NCBI GenBank assembly: GCA_945862145.1
Contig: CAMAXE010000002.1
Span: 136,284 to 200,283, forward strand
Source: Klebsiella pneumoniae
GTDB taxonomy: Bacteria > Pseudomonadota > Gammaproteobacteria > Pseudomonadales > UBA5518
Direction: 5' to 3'
Length of the DNA: 64,000 nt
Shown: in pieces, positions 54,871-63,154 of the stretch
Position numbering within the stretch: position 1 is the stretch's first letter
Layout: every line of letters starts with the position of its first letter
Translations under genes and position numbers: made by a program
Notes under the pieces: generated by a model
Database searches by the model: none
The model's input: the letters and a program-made list of their open reading frames with translations, nothing else
What the model was told of the DNA's origin: nothing

Positions 54871-56010
54871 ATGCAGAACACGATAGCCCTGGACGTCCAG
54901 CCGATACTGGCCGATGTGGCGAGACTCGCGCCGCAGGCGCGGGCGCAGCGGCATATGACCCCTGAGGCCATCGAACTCCTCACCAAGGCAGGCCTGTTCC
55001 GGGCCATGTTGCCGCGCAAGTTCGGCGGTCTTGAGCTCGAGCCCACGGCGTTTTTCCGCGCGCTGATCCAGATCGCCGAGAGCGATATGAGCGCGGGCTG
55101 GATCGGCGGCGTGGTGGGTATCCACCCGTTCCAGATCGCGCTGATGGGTGATGCCGCCCTGAGTGACGTCTACGGCAGCAGCCCCGATGTGCGGGTGTCT
55201 AGTTCCTACAACCCCTCGGGCTCCCGCACCGTCACCACCAGCGATGGCTTGCTGCTCAGCGGGCGCTGGGCCTGGAGCTCGGGCTGCCAGCACTCCGACT
55301 GGCTGCTGCTTGGCGCGGTGGAGCAGGGCGATACGCTGCTCTCGACCTGCCTGGTGCCGATGTCGGCGTGCCGGATCGAGGACACCTGGCACACCATGGG
55401 CCTGCAGGGCACCGGCTCCAACGACATCGTGATCGCCGAGCCCATGCTGGTGCCGCGCTACCGCATCCACCGCCAGATCGACGGCTTCAACGGCGTCCAG
55501 AGCCAGGAAAACCCGATGTACGCCATCCCGTGGGGGCAGCTCTTCGCTGGTTGCGTCGCGGTGCCCACCATTGGTGCTGCGCGGCATGCGTTACGGGCCT
55601 TTGCAGCCAACGCCAACCCCAGCACGGTCGATGTCTCCAAGCTGCACGGCGACCCCGATATCCTGCGCCGGGTAGCCGAGGCCAGCGCGCTGATCGACGA
55701 GACCGAAGCTGCGTTCCTCCGCAATATCGCCGGCCTTGTCGCGGCGGCTGAGAAGGGTGAGGAGATACCGCTCCTCGAGCGTGCGCGGTGCCGCTATTTC
55801 ACCGGCTCGATCGTCTCGAAGATGATCACCGCCGTTGACCTGCTGTTCGATGCGGCCGGCGGTCGCAGTGTGTTCTCAGGTGCGGAGATCCAGAACATCT
55901 GGCACGACATCCACATCACCCGCGCGCACGTGGCGAACAACCCGGTGCCGCTCGCCCGCAACTACGGCAACATGCTGCTCGGCGGCGAGACCCGCGATTA
56001 CTTCATGTGA
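54871..56010 (+). CDS. HsaA-like flavin-dependent monooxygenase
   Basis: A 379-residue protein of the acyl-CoA-dehydrogenase fold, group D flavin monooxygenase type: LTKAGLFRAMLPRKFGGLEL, AESDMSAGWIGGVVGIHPFQ, LSGRWAWSSGCQHSDWLLLG, WHTMGLQGTGSNDIVI, FDAAGGRSVFSGAEIQNIWH. This pattern is that of HsaA / 4-hydroxyphenylacetate-hydroxylase-like enzymes rather than true dehydrogenases. HsaA ortho-hydroxylates the phenolic ring A of 3-HSA with FMNH2 from HsaB. Reductase HsaB is not seen here. ATG at 54871 follows GAGGAGAGCGATGAC; the longer ORF start is not needed. It lies 75 bases after the Rieske gene. Confidence 0.82.
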   Translation: MQNTIALDVQPILADVARLAPQARAQRHMTPEAIELLTKAGLFRAMLPRKFGGLELEPTAFFRALIQIAESDMSAGWIGGVVGIHPFQIALMGDAALSDVYGSSPDVRVSSSYNPSGSRTVTTSDGLLLSGRWAWSSGCQHSDWLLLGAVEQGDTLLSTCLVPMSACRIEDTWHTMGLQGTGSNDIVIAEPMLVPRYRIHRQIDGFNGVQSQENPMYAIPWGQLFAGCVAVPTIGAARHALRAFAANANPSTVDVSKLHGDPDILRRVAEASALIDETEAAFLRNIAGLVAAAEKGEEIPLLERARCRYFTGSIVSKMITAVDLLFDAAGGRSVFSGAEIQNIWHDIHITRAHVANNPVPLARNYGNMLLGGETRDYFM

Positions 56011-56069
56011 GTGTTTGAGCGTGACGGGCGGCGCAGGCCGCCCGAGGCGCTGCCCGTAGGGCGCTGCGA

Positions 56070-56930
56070 TCAGGCCGGGCGTTGCAGGAAGGCGAGCGCC
56101 GTGCTCTCGAATTCGGCCTTCCGTTCGATCATTGCCCAGTGGCCGCAGTCGTAGAACGTGTGCAGCTCGCAGCGCGGGATCAGGCGCATGGGCAGCAGGC
56201 CCATATCCACCGGCGTCACACGGTCATCGCGTCCCCAGGCAAGCAAGACCGGGCAACGGATCCGCGCGAGGTTTGCCCACAGCGGCGTGCCGTTCGCGCC
56301 CGTCAGGTTCGCGTACATCGCGGCAAGCGCCTCGTGCGAGTACATCTTGCGCGACCACGCGAGTATCTCCGGGCGCATGGCGCTCTCGAACCTCTCCTCG
56401 ATCAGGGCCTCGGTGATGATCGAGCGGTCGTAGACCATGGAGTGCAACCACCGCACCAGTGCCTCGCGGCTCGGGGATTCCGTGAAATCCGCGAGCAGCC
56501 GGATGCCTTCGGGGGGCATGGGGCTGAAGATGTTGATCCCGATGCCGCCGATGGACACGAAGCGCTCCACGAGATCCGGGTTAGCGAGCGCGATCATCAT
56601 CGCCACGCCACCGCCCATCGAGTTGCCGACGAAGCGCGCGCGGGTGATGCCGAGCGCGGCGCAGAAGGCCACGATCGCGCCTGGCGAGCTCATCATCGGG
56701 TGCCCGCCTTCGATCGCCTCGCTGGCGCCGAAGCCCGGCAGGTCGACGATATAGCAGCGGAAGTGCGCCGCGAACGCGGGCAGGTTGTTGCCGAAATTGG
56801 ACCAGCCGCTGACGCCTGGCCCCGAGCCGTGCAGGAGTATCAGGGGTTCGCCTGATCCGGCTACGTGGTAGTGGAGCGTGCCGGTGTCGAGTTTCAGGGT
56901 CCGGCTGGTAGCCTCGTAGCTCAGGTCCAT
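56070..56930 (-). CDS. meta-Cleavage product hydrolase (HsaD/BphD-like)
   Basis: A 286-residue alpha/beta hydrolase. HGSGPGVSGWSNFGNN forms the oxyanion region typical of C-C bond hydrolases; nucleophile Ser104 in FVGNSMGGGVAM; acid in AWGRDDRVTPVDMG; His in DCGHWAMIERKAEF. These motifs match HsaD, BphD and MhpC-type enzymes that hydrolyse 2-hydroxy-6-oxo-dienoates made by extradiol ring cleavage. In steroid degraders HsaD splits 4,9-DSHA. The extradiol dioxygenase (HsaC-like) that would supply substrate is not in the window. Divergence: it runs minus-strand, convergent with the HsaA-like gene. Confidence 0.85.
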   Translation of the reverse strand: MDLSYEATSRTLKLDTGTLHYHVAGSGEPLILLHGSGPGVSGWSNFGNNLPAFAAHFRCYIVDLPGFGASEAIEGGHPMMSSPGAIVAFCAALGITRARFVGNSMGGGVAMMIALANPDLVERFVSIGGIGINIFSPMPPEGIRLLADFTESPSREALVRWLHSMVYDRSIITEALIEERFESAMRPEILAWSRKMYSHEALAAMYANLTGANGTPLWANLARIRCPVLLAWGRDDRVTPVDMGLLPMRLIPRCELHTFYDCGHWAMIERKAEFESTALAFLQRPA

Positions 56931-57006
56931 CGTGCAGTCCTTTCAGGGTGGCCGGTGGCGGCGGCACGGTTGATCGTCTGGTTTGCGTGGTGGGCTGCGC
57001 GGAGCT

Positions 57007-58203
57007 TCATGCCTGGAAAGCGAGCCCCTGGTCGTGCAGCTCGCCGATCGCTCCGCTCGCGAGGCCGAGCACCTCGGCAAGCACCTGATCGGTGCTGCTG
57101 CCGAGCAGTGGGGCTGGCTGCGGTGGCTGGCGCTGCAGTTGCGGGATCGTGGCAAATGCGCCTGCGGCTGGGTAGTCGAGGCCGCTCGGATTGGCTGCGG
57201 ATCCGAAGATGGGGTTTGCGCCCACCATCTCGGGATCCTGTGCGGCTTCGAGCATAGTCTTGTAGGGTCCGTGGCAGGCGCCGGCGGCATCGAGTGCCGC
57301 TGCGAGTTCGGCGTGCAGCCAGGTGGCGACGCGGCCTTCGACCAGCGGAAACAGCCGGTCGCGGTGCTGGAAGCGCAGGCCCTCGTCGGTGGCGAAACTG
57401 ATCCCCAGTTCGGCCTCCAGCGCGGCAATCTCCGTGGCGATATCCAGCACCTTCACCAGCGCCGACCACTGCCGTGCGGTGATGGCCATCAGCATGAGGC
57501 GCTTGCCGTCGCGGGTGAGGAAATCCCGCCCGAAAGCCCCGTACACCGAGTTGCCCAGTCGCGGCCGGTTGGCGCCGGTGTAAAGCACCTCGGCCAGACT
57601 GCCCAGGTTCGCCACGGTTCCGATGGCCACATCGGCCAAGGGAATCCGCACTTCCTGCCCCAAGCCTGTGGCATCGCGGTGGCGCAGCGCGGCAAGCATC
57701 GCAAAGGCCGCATAGGCGCCCGTCAGCAGATCCCAGGCGGGCAGCACGTGGTTTACCGGCTCCGGACCGGCTCCGGTCTGGTCGGGATAACCGACCGCGG
57801 AGTTGACGGTGTAGTCGAGCGCCGGGCCGCCATCGGGCATGCCCATCACGCGCACCGTGATCAGGTCGGGCCGCCCTGTGGCGAGGCGCTCGTGCGCCAT
57901 GAAGCCTGCCACCGGGAAGTTGGTAACGCACTGGCCCGTGCAGCGCACCAGTTCCTGCAGCAGCTCGCGTCCCCGGGGTCTCGAGAGGTCGAGTGCCACG
58001 GATTGCTTGGCGCGGTTGAGGTTTTCCCAGTAGAGCGAGTGGCCGTTGGCGTGACGCGGCCAGCGATTGAAGTCAGGGCCGCCGCCGATCTGATCGACCC
58101 GGATTACCTCGGCACCCATCTGCGCCAGATACAGCCCCGCGGTGGGTGAGGCTACGAAGGAGGAGGCCTCGATCACGCGCAATCCCGAGAGCAGGCGATA
58201 CAC
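57007..58203 (-). CDS. CaiB/BaiF-type (family III) CoA-transferase
   Basis: A 398-residue formyl-CoA transferase-like protein: LSGLRVIEASSFVASPTAGL, GAEVIRVDQIGGGPDFNRWP, SLYWENLNRAKQSVALDLSR, GRPDLITVRVMGM, and LPAWDLLTGAYAAFAMLAAL. Family III enzymes shift CoA between a donor thioester and a carboxylic acid without ATP. In bile-acid metabolism BaiF-type enzymes move CoA between steroid acids, which fits the surroundings but does not prove substrate. It overlaps no gene but ends the acyl-CoA dehydrogenase/ligase run; the gap to the next gene upstream is three bases. Confidence 0.88.
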   Translation of the reverse strand: MYRLLSGLRVIEASSFVASPTAGLYLAQMGAEVIRVDQIGGGPDFNRWPRHANGHSLYWENLNRAKQSVALDLSRPRGRELLQELVRCTGQCVTNFPVAGFMAHERLATGRPDLITVRVMGMPDGGPALDYTVNSAVGYPDQTGAGPEPVNHVLPAWDLLTGAYAAFAMLAALRHRDATGLGQEVRIPLADVAIGTVANLGSLAEVLYTGANRPRLGNSVYGAFGRDFLTRDGKRLMLMAITARQWSALVKVLDIATEIAALEAELGISFATDEGLRFQHRDRLFPLVEGRVATWLHAELAAALDAAGACHGPYKTMLEAAQDPEMVGANPIFGSAANPSGLDYPAAGAFATIPQLQRQPPQPAPLLGSSTDQVLAEVLGLASGAIGELHDQGLAFQA

Positions 58204-58206
58204 GGC

Positions 58207-59373
58207 TCAAGTGCCCGCGGCCAGATCGCGCAGCACCTGCTTGGCGATCACGAGCTGCAGGATCTGGGTGGTGCCTTCGTAGATGCGGTAGATCCGCGAA
58301 TCGCGGAAAAAGCGCTCGGCCTCGTATTCGGCCAGATACCCGGCGCCGCCGTGGATCTGCACCACGCGGTCGGCGATGCGGCAGCAGGCCTCGGAGGCGA
58401 ACATCTTGGCGGCGGCGGCTTTGAGCAGGACTTTTTCGCCCGCATCGGCGCGACGGCAGGCATCGGCGATCATGCATTCGGCGGCGTAGAGCTCGGCCTC
58501 GCTGTCGGCGATCATGGCCTGGATCAGCTGGAAATTGCTGATCGGCTCGCCAAAGGCCTTGCGTTCGGTGGCATAGCGCACGCCGGTCTCCAGCGCGCGG
58601 CGTGCGTAGCCTGCGGCGGCACCTGCCACCGACAGGCGGCCATTGTCCAGGCTCAGCATGGCTTGCCGGAAACCCTTGCCCTCCACCCCGCCAAGCAGCG
58701 CATCGGCAGGCAGTTGCACGTTCTCCATAATGATGTCGGCGATGTGCGAGCCCGCCTGCCCCATCGTCTTGTCGGATTTGCCGACTGTGATCCCGGGCGT
58801 ATCCATGGGCACGATGAAGGCGCTGATATGCGCGTTGCCGGGCAAGGCCTCGGGGTGCGTGCGGGCCATGATGAGCGCGATCTTCGCGAAGGGCGCATTG
58901 CTGATGTAGCGCTTGGTGCCGTTCAGCACATAGCCATCGCCATTACGAACCGCGATGGACTGCATGCCGGCGCTGTCGGAGCCGCTCCCGGGCTCGGTGA
59001 GGCCGAAGGAGGCGATCTCGCCGGCGGCCAGTCGCGGCAGCCACTGCGCTTTCTGCGCCTCGGTGCCGGATTTCGCGATGGCCGAACCGGTCATGCCGAT
59101 GTTGATCGAGATGACTGTCTTGAAGCAGGGCATCGCGTAGCTCAGTTCGCGGATCGTCTCGACGTACTGGCTCACGTTCATGCCCGCGCCGCCGTAGGCC
59201 TCCGGCACGGTGATGCCGAAGAGACCCATCTCGCGCATCTCGGTGAGTATCGGTTCCGGGATCAGGCCCGTGGCGATGATCTCCTTTTCGGCCGGTATCA
59301 GGCGTTGCCGCACGTAGCCCTGAAGCTGCCTGATGAAGGCGGAAAACACATCCTGATCCATCCCGTCACGCAT
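58207..59373 (-). CDS. Acyl-CoA dehydrogenase
   Basis: A 388-residue acyl-CoA dehydrogenase with all standard blocks: MGLFGITVPEAYGGAGMNVS, IASFGLTEPGSGSDSAGMQS, VLNGTKRYISNAPFAKIALI, RKAFGEPISNFQLIQAMIAD and the catalytic Glu in RIYEGTTQILQLVIAKQVLR. Unlike 48523..49689 it keeps IYEGT, so it is a canonical straight or branched acyl-CoA dehydrogenase. It introduces a double bond in an acyl-CoA with FAD, electrons passing to ETF. Start at 59373 or the internal ATG at 59361 are both possible. Three bases before the CoA-transferase gene on the same strand. Confidence 0.9.
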   Translation of the reverse strand: MRDGMDQDVFSAFIRQLQGYVRQRLIPAEKEIIATGLIPEPILTEMREMGLFGITVPEAYGGAGMNVSQYVETIRELSYAMPCFKTVISINIGMTGSAIAKSGTEAQKAQWLPRLAAGEIASFGLTEPGSGSDSAGMQSIAVRNGDGYVLNGTKRYISNAPFAKIALIMARTHPEALPGNAHISAFIVPMDTPGITVGKSDKTMGQAGSHIADIIMENVQLPADALLGGVEGKGFRQAMLSLDNGRLSVAGAAAGYARRALETGVRYATERKAFGEPISNFQLIQAMIADSEAELYAAECMIADACRRADAGEKVLLKAAAAKMFASEACCRIADRVVQIHGGAGYLAEYEAERFFRDSRIYRIYEGTTQILQLVIAKQVLRDLAAGT

Positions 59374-59424
59374 CTGCGAGCCCCACGATTACGATTGCCG
59401 ATAGAGTCTGATTGGGTCTGCCGC

Positions 59425-61050
59425 TCACGCCGGCGGTTCGAGCCCGAAGTGCGCGGTCATGGTCGCGCGCAGCTCGAATTTCTTGATCTTCCCGGAGGGT
59501 GTGAGCGGCATGGCCTCTACGAACACCACGTAGCGGGGAACCTTCCAGCGCGAGATCCGCTCACTCACCCAGGCACGGATGTCCTCAGGGCTCGCGTGCG
59601 CGGAGTGACTCGACCGCAGCACCGCGCAGACCTCCTCGCCGTAGTGCGCGTCCGGCAGTCCGATCACGGCCGCCTCGGCGATGTCGGGATGCATCAGCAG
59701 GTAGTTTTCTATCTCGACCGGAGAGAGGTTCTCGCCGCCGCGGATGATCATCTCCTTGGCGCGTCCGGTCACTCGCACATAGCCTTGGTCGTCCATGCTG
59801 GCGAGATCGCCGCTGCGCAGCCAGCCCGCGCTGTCGAAGCCGCTCTGGTCGGCCGCAACATTGGCGTAGCCCATCATCTTGCCGGGGCCTTCGTAGCACA
59901 GTTCGCCCACCTGCCCGCAGGGCACGATCCCGCCCTGCGCCTCGACGATCTTCACGCTCACCCCCGGTAGGGGCCGGCCGTTGGTGCCGGTCTTGCGTTC
60001 GGCTGTGTCCCGCTGGACCGTGCTGCAGGTGACGCCGCAGGTTTCGGTTTGTCCGTAACCGTTGATGATGTCGGCGCCGAAGGCCGATTCGCATTCGCGC
60101 AGGAGTTTGAGTGACACCGGCGCGCCACCGATGATGATCACCTTGAGCGCGCTGAGATCACGGTTACCGAAACCCGGCTCCTCCAGCATCTTGGTGAGCA
60201 TGGTGGGCACGCCGATAAAACCGGTGCAGCGCTCGCTCTCGAGGATGTCGAGCGTCTCGCGGGCCTTGAAGACGTAGAGGGGCAGGGTGGTGGCGCCGAC
60301 CATCATGGCCCCCGGCGTGGAGTTGCCCGAGCCGCCGACGTGGAACAGCGGAAACCCGTGACAGACACGATCCGTGCTGCCGAAACCCCAGAGTCGGTAG
60401 GAGTTGTGCGCGCTGGTTGCCACGGCCGCGTGCGAGAGTTGCGCGGCCTTGGGTGTTCCGGTGGTGCCCGAGGTGTACTGGATCATCAGCAGGCTGTCGG
60501 GGTCTACCGCGGGGAGCGCAATGCCCTCGTAAGCATGCTCCAGCATGGCCGCCACATCGGTAGTGAAGGAGAAGCGCTCGCGCAGCGTGGGCACCGAGAC
60601 GGCATCGATGACGTCGCCGAGCCTGATGCCCGAGACCATGTCGGCGTGGAATATAGCGACCGCGCCCGAGGTGTTCAGGGCAAATTCGAGCTCGCCCTGC
60701 CGGTAGGTGGGGTTCAGCGCCACGATGACCATTCCCGCCTTGGCGATGGCGTACTCGAGCGCGATCCAGTGCGGGTGATTGGGTCCCCATACTGCGATGC
60801 GGTCGCCGCTGCGGTAGCCGCGCGCGAGCAGTGCGAGGGCGAGTCGTGTGGAGCGCTCGTCCAACTCGCGGTAGCTCCAGCGCAGCTCGCCAATATCCGG
60901 CTGGCAGGTGTAGACCAGCGCGTCGTTTGCGGGCCAGTCGCGGGCGGCTGCGCCCAGTGCGGCGCCGAGTGATGTCGGCAGGCGCGCGGCGTCGCGCGGG
61001 TCGGCGCGCCACAGGGACATCGAAAGTACGGGGTCTGCTGGTCGTTCCAT
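59425..61050 (-). CDS. AMP-dependent acyl-CoA synthetase
   Basis: A 541-residue ANL-family ligase: IQYTSGTTGTPKAAQLSHAA (A3), INGYGQTETCGVTCS (A5), SGDLASMDDQGYVRVTGRAK (A7-A8), EMIIRGGENLSPVEIE and the terminal Lys in LTPSGKIKKFELR. It forms an acyl-CoA from a carboxylic acid. ATG at 61050 (MERPADPVL) is my choice; the ORF extends to 61107 and a later ATG at 61020 exists, none with a strong ribosome site. It shares strand with the acyl-CoA dehydrogenase and CoA-transferase genes, giving an activation plus beta-oxidation set. Confidence 0.88.
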   Translation of the reverse strand: MERPADPVLSMSLWRADPRDAARLPTSLGAALGAAARDWPANDALVYTCQPDIGELRWSYRELDERSTRLALALLARGYRSGDRIAVWGPNHPHWIALEYAIAKAGMVIVALNPTYRQGELEFALNTSGAVAIFHADMVSGIRLGDVIDAVSVPTLRERFSFTTDVAAMLEHAYEGIALPAVDPDSLLMIQYTSGTTGTPKAAQLSHAAVATSAHNSYRLWGFGSTDRVCHGFPLFHVGGSGNSTPGAMMVGATTLPLYVFKARETLDILESERCTGFIGVPTMLTKMLEEPGFGNRDLSALKVIIIGGAPVSLKLLRECESAFGADIINGYGQTETCGVTCSTVQRDTAERKTGTNGRPLPGVSVKIVEAQGGIVPCGQVGELCYEGPGKMMGYANVAADQSGFDSAGWLRSGDLASMDDQGYVRVTGRAKEMIIRGGENLSPVEIENYLLMHPDIAEAAVIGLPDAHYGEEVCAVLRSSHSAHASPEDIRAWVSERISRWKVPRYVVFVEAMPLTPSGKIKKFELRATMTAHFGLEPPA

Positions 61051-61164
61051 GTCGGGTCTCGGCGCTGCGGGCGGTTCGCGGGCGATTCTACGGTGAGTGG
61101 GCATCATATTTGACTCGCGTCTGCGGGGCTTCCCGCCGCGTGGTCACGGTCCACGGGTCTGCGC

Positions 61165-62883
61165 TCAACGGCTCGCGTGATCGCGCTCCTGCGCTAGATC
61201 TGCCGCGGCCAGGCAGCCAAAGGTCATTGCCGCGCCCAGTGTCGCGCCTGCGCCGGGGTAGGCGCCTCCCATCACCGATCCGGCCGCGTTGCCAATGGCG
61301 TAGAGGCCCGGAATCGCGTGTCCGTCGGTGCCCATGACGCGTGCGTTCTCGTCAGTCTTCGGGCCGCCCTTGGTGCCGATATCGCCGAGGTCAAGGCGCA
61401 CGGCGTAGAAGGGCGCCGTGATCAGCTCGCCCAGTGTGCGGTTGGGCGTATGCCGGGCATCGCCGTAAAACAGGTTATGGAAATTGCCGCCGCGCCCGAA
61501 GTCCTCGTCGACACCCTGGCGGGCACCTGCGTTGAAACGCGCGACGGTGGCGGCAAGCGCATCCGCAGGAAGAGCGAGTTTTGCGGCGAGCCCGGCCAGC
61601 GTGTCGGCGCGATAGAGGAGGTTGTCGAGCCATTCGGGCGGGAGCTTGCTGTCGGGGACCATTTGGGCCGGCAGCAGCGAGCCGAGCGCGTAGTTGCGGC
61701 GGAAGGTGGCATCGAACACCAGCCAGCAGGGCATGTTCGCGCCCGTGGCGGCGTTGTCGCGCAGCATCGCCTGGCCGAACTGGTGGTAGGAGCAGGCCTC
61801 GTTCGCGAAACGCTTGCCAAGGCGGTTCACAGCGAGACTGTGCGGATAGCCGCGCTCGAGAAACATCGCGAGGTTGCGCACGGTGTTGGGCGCATGCGCC
61901 GAGGGCGTTGGCAGCGTGGGGGCCCACCAGGCTTCGTTCAGGAACTCGGTATCGGCGCCCACCTCGAGGGCCGCGAGCAGTCCGTCGCCGGTGTTGTTTT
62001 CCCGCGGTGTGGCACTCCATGAGGCCATGGTCGGCTGATCGAGGTAGCGCTCGCGCAGTGCCTGCGACTGTTCGAAGCCGCCGCAGGCGAGGATCACGCC
62101 GCGGGCGGCGCCGATGTGCAGGACCTGGCCTTCCTGCTCTGCTACGAGCCCCGTGACGCGGCCGTTCTCGGTTAGCAGCGTGCGCATGCGCGTCTTCAGT
62201 TGCAGGGGTATGCCGCGGTCGGCGAGTGCTTTGCGCAGCCCGCCGATCAGGGCGCCGCCGAGCTTCAATTGCCGGTCGCGCCGCGTGCGCAGCCGCCAGC
62301 GGATGTCGCTCCAGTAGTCGAAGATCAGTCGCGCCAGCGTGAGCTGCCAGCCTTTCGCCTGCGCGGCGATGGCAAGGCCCTCCTCGTTATCCATCGTGAT
62401 CCGGCCGAAGAGACGGTAGGAGGGATCAGCCTCGCGAAGCCGGAAGAATTCCTCCCCCAGCACGGCGCCGTCGGTAGAGGCGACGAACATGGTCCGGCCG
62501 GCGGCAAGCGCGCCGGGCGCAAAGGGGTAGTAGTCGGGATAGGACAGCTCCTGATGCGTGAAGTAGCGCACGCCGAGCGCTTTCAGGTGGGCGATCATTC
62601 GCGGTGCGTACTCGACGTAGCGCCGTAACTTGGCCTCCGGTACGGCGCCCTCGGTGACGGCGCGGAGGTAGTCGAGGGACAGTTCGGGCGAGTCGGGGTT
62701 CGGCGACTCGCCGTTAGCGGGGATCCACAGCGCTCCCCCCGACACGGCCGAGGTACCGCCGTAGCGATCGCTTCTTTCGATGAGCAGGGTTTTCAGGCCG
62801 AGGTCGTGCGCGCGCACCGCAGCAAGCATGCCGCCAGCGCCGGAGCCCACGACAATCACATCGTAATCCTGCGCATCACCCAT
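61165..62883 (-). CDS. KstD-like 3-ketosteroid delta-1-dehydrogenase / FAD oxidoreductase
   Basis: A 572-residue flavoprotein with GxGxxG FAD motif (VIVVGSGAGGMLAAVRAHDL), ERSDRYGGTSAVSGGALWIP and ANGE, YPDYYPFAPGALAAGR, and the C-terminal IPGLYAIGNAAGSVMGGAYP followed by GAGATLGAAMTFG. YPGAG matches the region holding the catalytic Tyr and Gly (Tyr487, Gly491) of Rhodococcus KstD1, and the YPDYYP segment aligns with its Tyr119 region. Such enzymes introduce the C1-C2 double bond in ring A of 3-ketosteroids. The subfamily also contains enzymes for other substrates, so steroid specificity is likely but unproven. Confidence 0.82.
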   Translation of the reverse strand: MGDAQDYDVIVVGSGAGGMLAAVRAHDLGLKTLLIERSDRYGGTSAVSGGALWIPANGESPNPDSPELSLDYLRAVTEGAVPEAKLRRYVEYAPRMIAHLKALGVRYFTHQELSYPDYYPFAPGALAAGRTMFVASTDGAVLGEEFFRLREADPSYRLFGRITMDNEEGLAIAAQAKGWQLTLARLIFDYWSDIRWRLRTRRDRQLKLGGALIGGLRKALADRGIPLQLKTRMRTLLTENGRVTGLVAEQEGQVLHIGAARGVILACGGFEQSQALRERYLDQPTMASWSATPRENNTGDGLLAALEVGADTEFLNEAWWAPTLPTPSAHAPNTVRNLAMFLERGYPHSLAVNRLGKRFANEACSYHQFGQAMLRDNAATGANMPCWLVFDATFRRNYALGSLLPAQMVPDSKLPPEWLDNLLYRADTLAGLAAKLALPADALAATVARFNAGARQGVDEDFGRGGNFHNLFYGDARHTPNRTLGELITAPFYAVRLDLGDIGTKGGPKTDENARVMGTDGHAIPGLYAIGNAAGSVMGGAYPGAGATLGAAMTFGCLAAADLAQERDHASR

Positions 62884-63154
62884 ATAGGCCTCGAGCGTGT
62901 CCCGACAGAGCGGCGGAGCGCTGATGATTTTTCATCACGGGAGGACTATAAGGGCGTGGCAAGCGTTTCTCCAAGGTCAACGTATCATGCAGCCCGAAAT
63001 CGTTTTTAGCCGGGGAAAAACGCGATTTCGCCCAGCAGGAGGCGAATCGGATGCGAATTGAATGTGAGCAGTTTTCGCGCGCTTGTGCCGCTACTGGCGA
63101 ATACCGAAGCGCAATGTCTGCCGCGCGCCACGCGCCACGCACAGGACCCGATGC
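62884..63154. promoter_or_regulatory. Divergent promoter region between two flavoprotein genes
   Basis: 270 bases between divergently transcribed KstD-like and flavoprotein genes, with a locally AT-richer centre around 62990-63070. Promoters for both genes are expected; I could not pick out convincing -35/-10 pairs or a palindromic operator. Confidence 0.4.
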